DNA from: Suillus spraguei
Lineage: Eukaryota; Basidiomycota; Agaricomycetes; Boletales; Suillaceae
Reading direction: 5' to 3'
DNA length: 64,000 nt
Assembly: GCA_016800925.1 (NCBI GenBank)
Contig: JABCPU010000015.1
Location: 248,001 to 312,000, forward strand
The notes under the pieces were generated by a model that saw nothing but the letters and a program-made list of their open reading frames with translations, made no database searches and had not been told where the DNA came from. Shown here one piece after another: positions 35,433 through 46,705 of the stretch. The position numbers were made by a program, and so were the translations under genes. Within the stretch, counting starts at the first letter, position 1; each line of letters begins with the position of its first letter.

Positions 35433-37240
35433 ATGCCTCCTGTACGCCCTCGAGTACGACGTTCAGAGCGACTTCAGACACTAACTCAAACACTCACTAG
35501 TCCACCAATAGCTATCCAAATGCAACCTGTCCGTGGTACTAGGGGAAGGGGTGCGATTTCTCGTGGTACAAGGGGACGTGGGGTGGCTCCTACCTCAGCC
35601 AGCGCTGCCACATCTCACAGTGATACTCCTACCAGTGGTATCAGCAAGATCCGGTGGGAGACACCAAACTGCAATCGAACATCTGCGCTCGTGACGTACC
35701 TCAGAACCCATCCTGCCGACCGTCGGATATTATTTTATGAAGGAAGGAAATCTCACCATGATGACGGCCCTCCTTCTGGGAGTGACAAGGGCAAAATACA
35801 TGCAGTAATCGCCAAACAGATATTTGAGAAGGACGAGATGTATCAGTTGATGTATGCTGAGGATCAGATGAAGTTCACGCAGGCTGTGGGCAACCGTCTC
35901 ACTTAGTATGTTTTTCATCTACTTCCTCCCCCACTTCCTCCCCCTTTTTATGTATATACTAAGTGCTACATTCAGTCTCAAGGGAAGTATAAGACTCATC
36001 ATGCACGCTTCAAGCAGACGGGTGCTGGAGTCAATCCGGATGAACCTGGTGCCGCAGTGAATCTACTAGGTACGTTTTTTTAAAATAATAATTGAGTGAA
36101 ACTAAATTAGTTGTAGTGCAAATTTTAAATGATTTCCCGTGGTATGAAGATCTCGATGAAATCTGGAGAGATAACCCTGCGTATGCTGCTAAAACCTTCT
36201 CGTCTGCTCCTGGTACGGATCGCGCAGGGGGCCTTAAAGCCCTGACGCAACAAAAGAGCAAAGGAAAAGGAAAAGCATCCCCCCCTCCTGCTCCTGATCA
36301 CACTGAAGATTCAATGATCGTGGTTGACGATGCTCCCAACACTCGTGATGATGCCCTTAACCCTCTTGAAGACCATCCTCCCGCTAACCCTCTCGAAGAC
36401 CGTCCTCCTGCTTACCCTCTTGAAGACCGTCCTCCTGCTAACCCTCTCGAAGACTGTCCTCCTGCTAACCCTCTCGAAGACCGTCCTCCGGCTAACCCCC
36501 TCGAAGGCCATCCTCTCACCAACCCTTTGTGCAATGTTGACCTACCCTATGATACCATGGACCCTGTCATTGACGACTTCGCCATGGGTGACGAGCTCGA
36601 TTACGACGAAAATGAGGATGTAGAGCATGAAGAAGCACCCCGGTCCCTCTCTAACAAACGCCCACTGTCTTCCCCCTCACCACCTCCTACGCACACCCGC
36701 AACCACTCATCTTATGGAACGTTCAAAAGCCATGTCAGTCGTGTGATGGGCCATGGACCCATACGCTCACCAAAATCGCCATCATCCATTGCATCGTTGT
36801 CCATGAAGGAAGTGACACGCTCTACATCCTCAGGATTTTCATCGCCGTCTTCCTCCTCACACCAACTGAGCACCACGCTCAAAGATAGCACTGCAAAAAA
36901 ATCTCTCGGGAAGAATATTGGGTCGGAGGTTGGGAGTGTCCGTGGGCAAGTTGAGGCGCTAACTAACAACATGTCATATGTCTATACTGCAAAGGCGGCG
37001 GCATCAGAGTACAAGATTGCCAAGGTCAACGCTCTCCGTCAGGAACGTGACCTTGACTTCCAACGTGAGAAAGCTGACCTTGAACGCAATGAGGCCATCG
37101 TCATACATCAGCGCTGTCAAGAGTCCAAGATTCTTGAGCTTCAAGTTCTCGAAGCTCAAGCTAAGGTTCACGCTGAGCGAAAAGCCACTCTTCAGCTCGA
37201 AATCGAGCTTATCAAATTGAAGGGAGGTGCAGCTGATTAG
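35433..37240 (+). CDS. Harbinger MYB/SANT-like partner protein (one-base frame break)
   Basis: Exons 35433-35905, 35976-36069 and 36117-37240. The N-terminus is basic with two GTRGRG motifs. A trihelix/MYB-like region follows: RWETPNCNRTSALVTYL, later NRLT, then GKYKTHHARFKQTGAGVNPDE and FPWYEDLDEIWRDNPAYAAK. Then come an acidic repeat region, a Ser-rich region and a C-terminal coiled coil (about the last 90 residues, Lys/Glu-rich). In the Harbinger system the MYB-like partner helps the transposase enter the nucleus and bind the element ends. The second exon starts one base out of frame with the third unless a base is added in the GGG run at 35,982-35,984. Confidence 0.65.
36359..36535 (+). 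repeat. 27-bp coding repeat, six units
   Basis: Encodes NPLEDRPPA-type nine-residue units in the middle of the MYB-like protein; individual units differ at one to three residues. Confidence 0.85.
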
Positions 37241-37447
37241 GGTAGGCTTCGTCATCGTCGTCATCGTCATTTGCTTCTGTTACACTAGTGGTTTGTCATT
37301 CTCTTGCATCTGGCATCTCGTGTCTTGCGCCTCATGTCTTGCATATTATTCTCCATACATATGTTTACATGCTTTCTGAACCCATATATGTTGTTACATG
37401 CTTACTCCTACATATGTTTTCTATGTACTACCAATATATTTGTTTTG

Positions 37448-39005
37448 TCAGTTCAACAAATACTCCATCAACTTTGCACGAACTTGGTGGCCAGGAGTAC
37501 CTTGATATGAGGTGTCTCCAGCACCCACCTCATCTACATCATGGTCTGTGTCCACTGCAGGCATATAGGCCTGGAGAGCTGACTCTTCAGTGGTGCTCTT
37601 GATCCCACGATGCTCTTCAAACCGAATCACCATGTTGTGAAGGATGAGGCAGCACTGGACCCAGTAAGAAATATATGCAAGGTGTTTGTCATGCTGCAGT
37701 GGGTGTCGAAGTTCTCGAAGAGACTGAAAGCGATTTTTAAGAGCAGCAAATGCATGCTCTACCCGGACACGAACCTGAATCACCAAAAATAAATGGACAC
37801 AAGAAAAAATCAAATAACACACATACTCTGGAAAGGGCAGTGTTGAATGCCTTCTGGTCACTGGTTAAAGCCCCATTGACAGGCTTCTTGAAAGGGGGGA
37901 TGCACCATGGTTCTAATGGATAGGCACTATCTGCCCAGATCCAGTGGTCATCTCCAAGAAGTGTTGCATGATGATGGTAAATATGAGTAGATCGGAATGC
38001 ATATGCATCATGTGCACTTCCAGTGTGACCAATAGCATAATCTGCTATAGCAAGATTGTGGATCATAATAACTGCCTAAAAGAATTTGAATTAGAGAAAG
38101 ACCTATAAATAAAATAGAATGAAATACCTGGCAGTTGAGGGAGTACTGAGACTTCCTACTATAAAAAGTCTCACCATAGAGACCTGGCTTATCACAAAGA
38201 GCTATCAATGATCCATCAGCAGCTAGGATACCATTCCGCCACTCTGGGCAAGTACGGTCCTGAACATACTTCCGGGAATGACCAGCATCATTTGAGTCAA
38301 GATCAGGGAAGAATATGAATTTGTCATGCTTGCCAAGCAGGGCAATCATGACACGATTAGTGCAGTTTGTGACTGACCCAACACTAACACCTGCCCACTG
38401 GCAGACATCCTCATTTGAGATTGAATTGCCATAGTGGCCAGCACGGTTAAGAAATATTGCAAGTTGGATGGCAACAGGAAGTTGGGGATTGTTGGATTGA
38501 TTGTGGAAAATGGATCATCAATGATCTCATTGAGGATATCATCAAATATTTCTGGAGAAACACGTAGCTTCTTCTGGAATAGGTGGGGGCGATGCATAGT
38601 GAAGTGATCAAGTAGTTGGATCTGTGGGGCTCGCATAGGGGGCTCATCTGGTCGGTTAAGGACACTAGCAACCTCTATCTCATCCCGAAGAGCAGTGAGT
38701 GAGCCAAGAAGTTGAGCAAATTGCTCATGGATCACAAATGAGCCAACACTTGAGGTCCTGGAATGTCCTGAAGCATTGGACATGGACATAGGGGACATAG
38801 GGGACATGGGGGACATGGGGGACATAGGGGACATAGGGGACATAGGAGATATAAGGGATAAAGGGGATGGGGTCCTAATATCAGACATAGCTGAGTCTGA
38901 ACTATCATCATCTTGTGTGGCATGTTCAACCCATGCCATAGCCACATCTAAGCTAGCAGAATCTATCTGTTTGAGCAGTTCTTGACGTTGTGACTGGCGA
39001 GGCAT
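37448..39005 (-). CDS. PIF/Harbinger DDE transposase (one-base frame break)
   Basis: Exons 39005-38128, 38075-37827 and 37774-37448. The catalytic residues are all visible: Asp in LAADGSLIAL, Asp in WADSAYPLEPW, and Glu in VRVEHAFAALKNRF. The N-terminal part has a helix-turn-helix-like stretch (VCQWAGVSVGSVTNCTNRV). Near 38,507-38,515 the frame changes: FQKKLRVSPEIFDDIL is in one frame and IFHNQSNNPQLPVAIQLAIFL, the expected continuation, is in the next. One base is missing relative to a continuous frame. The last residues are acidic. Confidence 0.75.
38775..38860 (-). repeat. 9-bp tandem repeat within the Harbinger transposase
   Basis: About eight units of ggggacata, read on the minus strand as (SPM)n. 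Confidence 0.9.
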
Positions 39006-39269
39006 TGGGGTGATATGTTATCATCTCCTATCGATGACTCTGCGCAAGGTTTAAGCGGAGTTTGAATTTTGCTTGTGCGTGCGTCTAACCCTAACCCCAA
39101 AATTGGACTTCGATAATTCAAAGCAATCGAAGCGCTAAGTATTTCGAACGGAGTTTAAATTTGGCTTTTCAAGCGGATTTTCAGAACGTTTCAAAGCATC
39201 TTTCAGAGCGTTTCAGAACCGTTTCAGAACCGTTCCAGAAGGTTCAGAATTTTACTTTGAATACCCTTA

Positions 39270-41054
39270 TTGTTTGGTGTTGTTTTTTCCGCCCCTTGAA
39301 GTCGTCAATACTGGTTAGCCTCGCCCTCAGTGATATGTCTTAACGACTGAAAGATCACAGTTTCTTGCATCAGATCCGATTCATCCCAATGACCATTCTT
39401 TCAGCGCACAAAACTCAGACTCAGTAATATGATCTTCGGGCTCGAAGTTGGGGTGCGATTTGTGTGCAGATAGCCTCCGTACAGCGAATTCTCGAGCTTT
39501 TTTGTAGCGAGTTTCTATCTCCATCTGATGGTAACTTTAACACTTCAAGTCTGCAATTCGGGACTGCATACCATGGCTTCAGTTGAGATATCGGTCTCAT
39601 AACACGGCCAGCGGCCGGTGTGTGACTGCATGTTTGTATCTGGCCTTTCATCAAAGCTAGCATACTCGTAAGTATCCAAGTTTACTGCGCAGTGCCTAAT
39701 TAGGTTGATCAGTCGAAGCCTGCGGTCAGGGTGCTCCGCCGTTGGAGCAGGCTGTATCAGATGGGGGCGCATCTAAAACTTGAAAGTGCTCGTCGAGTGG
39801 ACTTTGATTTACCATAAGACTCCGTTCGGGAACTCAGATGAGGCGTGTTTCATCTGCCGGCATCCATATACACCTGGGTTCTGGCTCCTGACTTTGGCCA
39901 TCCAAACTTGCAGCAACTTTCTTTCTGGGCAGCATGTCACACAGCCTTAGAATAATGATGAGAACCATTCGAATCGACATAACTGTCACTAATATGATTA
40001 TGTGAAAGCACCGCTCTCATCTCGTCTCACTCGCTCCTGTTCTCATGCCTTCCACACCTTCATTCAGGTCTAGTATTTCCCTTCATTGTTAGATTCGTAT
40101 TTCGATTGTTCTCACGATACTCTAAGCTTTGTTTTCCCACTTAGCGGCAAATCGGGCACCCCAATAACACCGGCGGTAAGTCGTTCCGGTCTTAGTCATC
40201 TTATGTTCTCTTCTCAGGCTGAATGATTATTTTTCGTATCATGGCTTCCAGTCCTTCGACATTGGATACTCTATTATTTGTTCCTCCTGCCTCACTCGTA
40301 GCTTCAGAGTTCCCTAACGACGGGATCCCTGTAGTGTCAGCCTGTATGACAAGATTCGTGATTCATGGGTCGTTAGAGAAGGCCCTGGGGTATCTGAGGT
40401 GATACCACCACCCATACCCACCAATATACCCACTGTGGGTGTGGATCGTTCAAAGGTATCAGAGATAGATACCCCTACCCACACCCATGGTGGGTATACC
40501 CGTGGACGAAAAATTGTTGAGCAACGCAAATGGGGGTGAGCACAGAGAATAAAAGAGGGTGCCGGTGAGGTGCTAGTCCTTACGAAGGGGATGCGCGAGA
40601 TGTGTGCTCGATTGAAGCACACCTGGATGATTTTCGCATGGTACAGCCTGGCCAAATTTCACGCGTCATCTGACAAATGACGTCAATTTAGCAGCTCGAT
40701 CGTCTCGAGACAACCCTGGCAACGCTTGCTACAGTGAACTTGGCACTGGCGTTCTACCATGAGGGCATCTCTTTGGAAGTGAACGTAATGCAAGCCAATA
40801 AACCACGGGTAATTAAACAGGCGAATTTTAAAACTCCTGCCACCTGCCTGGGATCAAAACAAAACTCTTGCCACATTTTATCCGGAAGTCGAATCCTTGC
40901 AATCATGTCGACTCGGACAGCAACCATTTTGTCATCGCTTTTCGAGGGGGGATAGTTTCGTACGTGACTAATGTGCCCACCTTTGCCACCCATCTGCCAG
41001 CACATATATAATGGACCACTGGGTATGTAGTATGACATTACTTTGCAGTAAATC
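39270..41054. other. Mostly non-coding region with a protein-like scrap and a G-rich motif cluster
   Basis: A minus-strand scrap at about 39,770-39,400 reads like protein (RLINLIRHCAVNLDTYEY; later YKKAREFAVRRLSAHKSH) but breaks. At 40,390-40,505 words of the type gggtgtgggta and gtgggtataccc are clustered in both orientations, like the ends of a small DNA element. Nothing else recognised. Confidence 0.4.
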
Positions 41055-41749
41055 ATGTTCCCCGCTGCATCCTTGTTGATGTTTCTCCTGGCTTTGTCAA
41101 TCACAGGTTCGCCCGTTGAAGTTCGCAATTCCCCCATCACCCTCCCTATTTTCGGGAGGCTAAACTATGCCAATGGTACTGTTAACCTCTTGCAGCATGA
41201 TAGAACTTGCGTAGCGGCCCTTAGAGATTCCAGTACACGTTGTCGACACCGGTAGCTCGAATACATGGGTTGGCGCCTCCGCTAAGTATGTGGTAACCAA
41301 AACTAGCATCAACACTCATCAGCCTGTGGGGGTTGACTACGGCTCTGGCGGCTTTATTGGTATGACATACACCAATATCATGAGTCAAAGATACCTACGA
41401 TTATCTATAGGAACTGAGTACCTCGACACCGTCACTCTAGCCAGTGGGCTCACCACCACCAAGCAGTCGATTGGTGTTACTTCTACTTCGTCGGGCCCCC
41501 TGGTGATGTTGACGGTATCCTTGGCTTGGGACCTGTAGACTTAACACGGACTACCTTAACAAATTCACTGGAAACAACGATCCCGACTGTGGCCGACAAC
41601 CTGCATAGCCAAGGCACCATTCCTCAGAACGTCGTCAGTGTCTTTCTCGAGCCCAGCAGTTCGAAGGGAGAGACCGAAGGAGAGCTCAACTTCGGTGGAA
41701 CTGACGCTACCAAGTACACCGGTGACATTGCATACACGTAAGCTACTCC
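41055..41749 (+). pseudogene. Truncated A1 aspartic protease (polyporopepsin-like)
   Basis: Begins with a signal peptide (MFPAASLLMFLLALSITGSP), a propeptide-like stretch ending in LLQHDRT, then the first active-site motif VVDTGSSNTWVGA, and later VDGILGLGPVDLT and GELNFGGTDATKYTGDIAYT. Sequence between the propeptide and DTGSS is missing. One base is lacking in the C run at 41,496-41,500. The gene stops at an intron donor (TACAC|GTAAG, 41,741) and never reaches the second catalytic Asp. Directly behind it the NACHT-WD40 sequence starts, so this is the left side of a fusion junction. Confidence 0.75.
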
Positions 41750-44700
41750 AGCTGAAAAAGCTGAAGGACTTTTCGAGTGGGCACGTCTTGCTTGTAAATC
41801 CATCAAAATACCCCCTGCTGGCTTATCTCCAATCGAGTCCTTTGATGCTGTGGTGTCCCGCAGTCCTGCTGATCAGGCGAAGCTGTTGGATAGTATTTAC
41901 CAGTTCATTTTGACAAATATCATGCCAGAGGATCAATCCTCGCACACCGCGTCTCGGGACAAACAGCTAGCGAGATTTCGTTCTGTGATGGGACAGATCC
42001 TTGGCGCAGCCGAACCCCTCTCGTTGAAGTCCCTGAATGTTATGCGGAAGCATTTTCCAGACAAAAGCGACCATTACGAAGTCCAAGTCATGGTTGAACA
42101 TATGGGATCCCTCCTCAGTGGCACCACTGACTCATCCACCCCCATCCGACCCCTTCATGCCTCCTTCCGCGATTTCCTTACAGATCCGGACCCTAAACGC
42201 AGTGGAGAATTCTTCGTCGACGTGTCGAAGATACAACGAGACCTTGCTTTCGCATCACTTGGAGTGATGAAAGATGAACTCTCGTTCAATATCTGCGGTT
42301 TAAAATCATCTTATCTCCCCAACTCCGAAGATCCCGGGCTACCAGAACGGGTTGAAAAGCACATTCCCCCACATCTATCTTACGCCTGCCGATTTTGGCC
42401 TGTCCACGTCAAAGTGACTGACTTCGATCCGGGACTCGCCAAAGAAATCAAATCATTCTTTGACCATGAGCGACTGTTCTTCTGGCTCGAGGTACTCTGC
42501 CTTATCAATGCGCTCAGCGGTGCAGTCCCCGCCCTTCCGGTTATTGCCAAGTGGCTGAAGGTGAGTACATGGTTATTGAGTGTCGGATAACAACTCACAC
42601 GCAATCGTAACTGCAGGGTCACACCGGATTCGAAGACGCCTCATCCGCTGCAATGGACGTGCAGAGATTTATTTCAGTTTTCGGCGGCATTATTTTACAC
42701 AGCACACCTCATCTCTATGTATCAGCACTGCCATTCTCTCCCGTCAACTCTGCACTATCCAAAACGTTTTCTGCACGGTTTCCCAACTCTCTTCGTGTCG
42801 CATCTGGACGTGATATCAACTGGACGGCTGTTCAGACTGTGATCAGCGGACACACTGGTTGGGTTAACTCAGTTTCGTTCTCGCCGGATGGGACTCGGAT
42901 TGCAACTGGATCGGATGATTGCACTGTGCGAATGTGGGATGCAGCGACTGGGCAGCCAGTAGGCAAGCCCTTGCTGGGGCACTTTCGCTCAGTTACATCA
43001 GTTTCTTTCTCGCCAGATGGGACACTCCTTGCTTCTGGCTCGTGGGATGAGACCGTTCGGCTGTGGGATGTAGCAACATTGCAGCCCGTTGGTGATCCCT
43101 TATGTGGACACACTAGTGCAATTTTATCAGTCTCGTTTTCGCCAGACGGAACTCGCATCGTGACAGGTTCGGTCGATGAGACTGTTCGGCTGTGGGAAGT
43201 AGCCACGGGGCAGCCAGTCGGTGAGCCCTTGGACGGGCACACTTATTTGGTTATGCCAGTCTCCTTCTCTTCGGATGGGATTCGCATCGCGACTGGTTCT
43301 AGTGATAACACTGTCCGACTGTGGAATGCAGCTACAGGGAAACCTGTCTGTGAGCCCTTGGAGGGGCACTCTGATTTGGTCAATTCAGTCTCATTCTCGC
43401 CGGATGGGACTCACATCGTGACTGGTTCTAGTGATAAAACTGTCCGGCTGTGGAATGCAGCTACAGGGAAACCTGTCTGTGAGCCCTTGAAGGGGCACTC
43501 TGATGTGGTCAATTTAGTCTCATTCTCGCCGGATGGGACTCGCATCGTTTCTGGTTCAAACGATCACACTGTCCGACTGTGGGATCCAGCAACAGGGCAA
43601 CCAGTCGGTGAGCCCTTGCTGGGGCACACTAATAGTGTCCGCTCAGTCTCGTTCTCTCCGGATGGGACTCGCATCGCGACTGGTTCTGCAGATCACACTG
43701 TCCGACTGTGGGATGCATCTACAGGCCAGCCAGTTAGGCAGCCCTTGCAAGGGCACGCTACTTCAATTACCTCAGTCTCGCTATCGCCGGATGGGACGCG
43801 CTTCGCGACTGGTTATGAGGATGGGACTGTCCGGCTGTTGGATGCAGCGACAGGTCAGCCAGTCGGTAAGCCTTTGCTGGGGCACACTGGGTGGGTCAAC
43901 TCAGTCTCGTTCTCTCCGGATGGGACTCGCATCGCAACTGGTTCGCTGGACAGGAGTGTTCGGATGTGGGATACAGGCACCGGGCAGTTAGTGGGTGAGC
44001 CTTTGCTGGGGCACAGTAATGAAGTTAACTCAGTCTCGTTTTCACCGGATGGGACTCGTATCGTTTCTGGGTCGCATGATAGGACTGTCCGATTGTGGGA
44101 TGTAGGAACGGGGCAGGCAGTTGGTGAGCCCTTGGAGGGGCACACTGCCTGCGTCAGATCAGTCTCATTCTCGCCGGATGGGACTCGCATCATTTCCGGT
44201 TCATATGATCATACTGTTCAGATGTGGGAAGTAGCGACGGGGCAGCCAGTTGGCGAGCCCTTGGACGGGCACACTGGCTGGGTTATGTCAGTCTCCTTCT
44301 CTTTGGATGGGACTCGCATCGCGACTAGTTCTAGTGATCACACTGTCCGGCTGTGGAGTGCAGCGACAGGGAAGCCTGTCTGTGAGCCCTTGAAGGGACA
44401 CAATGATTGGGTCAACTCAGTCTCATTCTCGCCAGATGGGACTCGCATTGTTTCTGGGTCGGACGATAAGACTGTCCGGTTGTGGGATGTAGGGACAGGG
44501 CATTCAATTGGTGAACCCTTTTGGGGGCACACTAGCAATGTTAATTCAGTCTCCTTCTCACCAGACGGAACTCGCATCATTTCCAATTCAGATGATGGAA
44601 CTGTCCGGGTCTGGTATGCAGCAATTGGGAAGTCATTGCAGGACCACATTGAAGACAACTGTTCAGCACCGTCCCCACACAGCAGTCATATCCAATATCC

Positions 44701-45022
44701 AACAACCGTCGTCCCCACACCCAACATTGCAAACGATGACTTCATTTCCTTCTCATCAAACCCGACTCATGCACTGCACGACACTGCTGAACTACTTGAA
44801 GGTGCCTCCCACGATGACCGCAGGTCGACATTCACTTCTCTGGGACAAGATGGATGGATGATTGGACCCAATCATCAGCTCTTATTCTGAATACCACCCG
44901 CTTCGCGGAAGACATTTGGATATAATCCTCAGACTGCGTTGATCATTCCCAGGGGGCATGTTGAGCTTGATTTGAGTCGCATGGCACATGGGACACGGTG
45001 GCAGCATTGCCATAAGGAGTGA
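41750..45022 (+). pseudogene. NACHT-WD40 gene, copy A, lacking its 5' part
   Basis: Homology to copy B (46,706-52,024) starts abruptly at about 41,750, in the segment EKAEGLFEWARLACKS, so the N-terminal region, Walker A and Walker B are missing. From there it follows copy B closely through the post-NACHT region, an intron at 42,561-42,616 and 14 WD40 blades of 43 residues (42,848-44,640). The C-terminal region has a TGA at 44,888-44,890 where copy B has Trp; homologous sequence continues to about 45,020. It may still produce a WD40-only protein of about 745 residues if transcribed, but as a receptor it is incomplete. Confidence 0.8.
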
Positions 45023-45369
45023 GTCTTCAACCTTTTCTGTTCGTTCTAGCCAATAAACTGAATACTTTTAGCTCGTAATTACGACTATCGTACTCCAACA
45101 ATTGGCATATGGAAGTATCAAGGAACCTTATGCTGAGTGCGATGGCAAGCTTATTCTATGTAAATTGTATAAAATCAAACACTTGGTCTGAACTCAGGAT
45201 AGTTCGAGTGAAAGTCGTATTAGAAAGGTGATCGAGTGACAGACTTTTGAGAACATGAAATGATCATAGTGTAACGAAGCTAGTGATCTGAAATGCCGTT
45301 GAGCGAAATGAATAGAGAGAAGATGATCTTCCAGTTGGCAGGAGAAGATTATAGCAGCAGTGGAGGCGT

Positions 45370-45880
45370 CTCATGATTTGAATATTGCAGAGTCGTTTGG
45401 TTTCGGTTGTACACACCACACACGGGTTTAGATGTTAAGAGGACTGGGTCATGGCATCAAATGAAATTTCATCGAAAATACAGAGATGTTTAACAAAAAG
45501 GCTACAGACATTATTGTGAATGACACAGAGATGGTAGGACATCGCAGAGCCTAGGACAGGCCCAGTCGAGAATGGAAGACTGTTTGGCTTCGGGAGAGAC
45601 ATAGAAACTCAGGCGGTGATCAATCAGAGAAATCATACTGATCAAGGAATGGTTGGCTTCGCAGGAAGACAGACTCTTGGAAGGAGTGAGACGTAATATC
45701 TTTCTGTGTGGAAACAGACTACGGGATTGCGACGGGACGGGGAAGATCATACGTGAAACCATCCTGTCTCAAGTCGTGGCTGGGAGAGAGATTGGAATAG
45801 ACAGTTCGAAAAGTTGGTCTTTGGAACAACAGAAGAAGCCTTATTTGCCGAGAGACGATGAATGAACAGCTGCCAGCGCA
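45370..45880. repeat. 3' flank module of the NACHT-WD40 genes, copy 1
   Basis: Shares tcatgatttg.atattgc, gtcgtttggtttc, agaggact and atcgaaaata words in the same order with 52,325-52,790 and 53,405-53,790. Confidence 0.7.
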
Positions 45881-46623
45881 TAGAACTACTGGAAAAAGTT
45901 GTGAGACACGAACCAAGGTAGGCTGTTTGCAAGGGTCCACCCTTGATGATCGAACAATCCAGGTATTTGCCTGGCATGGACCTCGGATGGAAAAACGCAT
46001 GAATTCGAGAACGACACACCCAGGGACTCATCCATACCAATTTACCACTATCTCCTGATGAGCGCATCCTCGCAAGTATATCATTATCTGACAAGACAGC
46101 ACGAGTCACTGTGGAACACTGAAGCAAATCAACCCTAATGGGAACTGATGTTGATTATCTCTGTAGCGGCGGAGTTTACGGAAGAAATATAACAAACTTA
46201 TTGATGTTCGTCATTTGAAGCTTGGAGACCGACGAACTACTACCGTTCGAGTATTATGTAATGTACCATTCTCCTCTGAATATTGATCGAACAAAGTGAA
46301 TTACCATTTTCGTCGCGAGGATTACAAGTCGCAGACTTGACAACAGCAGTCCATGAAGCGTTGGTTCAAGTTGCAGCAAAAGAATACAACTATGATAATA
46401 ATTTGATCCTGTCAATTGTGTCCACAGCTCGCCTGACTCTGCTGTTTGATATTCTCAAATCTCGATCAACCTCAACTTGAAAACCTGCACCAGTTCACGA
46501 GTCCACTCCCAAGTCATTCTTTTGACTTTGTATTTCCCGGAGTTCCGTGATACCCACCCAATGCTTAGCGCCCGAAGTCAATAGCAGCAAATATTATTGC
46601 CTCGAGGCTTGTGGCCTATTGTG

Positions 46624-46632
46624 TATTTAAAA
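46624..46632 (+). promoter_or_regulatory. TATA-like box upstream of NACHT-WD40 copy B
   Basis: TATTTAAAA, about 75 bp before the start codon; position is suitable, but nothing else supports it. Confidence 0.3.
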
Positions 46633-46705
46633 TGACATCGACCCATCCTTTTTTCTAACTTGTCGCACCCTACTTCTCTCACACTGAGTATCAATCCCAG
46701 TCACC

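Larger units (their letters stand above)
35311..39269. mobile_element. PIF/Harbinger transposon, about 3.95 kb
   Basis: TTA at 35,311-35,313 and at 39,267-39,269 fit the three-base target duplication of this superfamily. The ends are similar inverted sequences: left ATGGGATTCAAAGTAAAA, right (complement) GGGTATTCAAAGTAAAA, each followed by several ttctgaaacg-like words, which are densest at the right end (39,180-39,250). It contains the usual gene pair, a MYB-like protein (plus) and a DDE transposase (minus), converging. Each gene needs one extra base to be open, so the element is either dead or slightly mis-sequenced. Confidence 0.75.
45023..46705. other. Spacer between the two NACHT-WD40 copies
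   Basis: The left two thirds (to about 45,880) is the 3' flank shared with 52.2-52.8 kb and 53.4-53.8 kb. The right part holds the 5' region of copy B. No gene seen. Confidence 0.6.
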
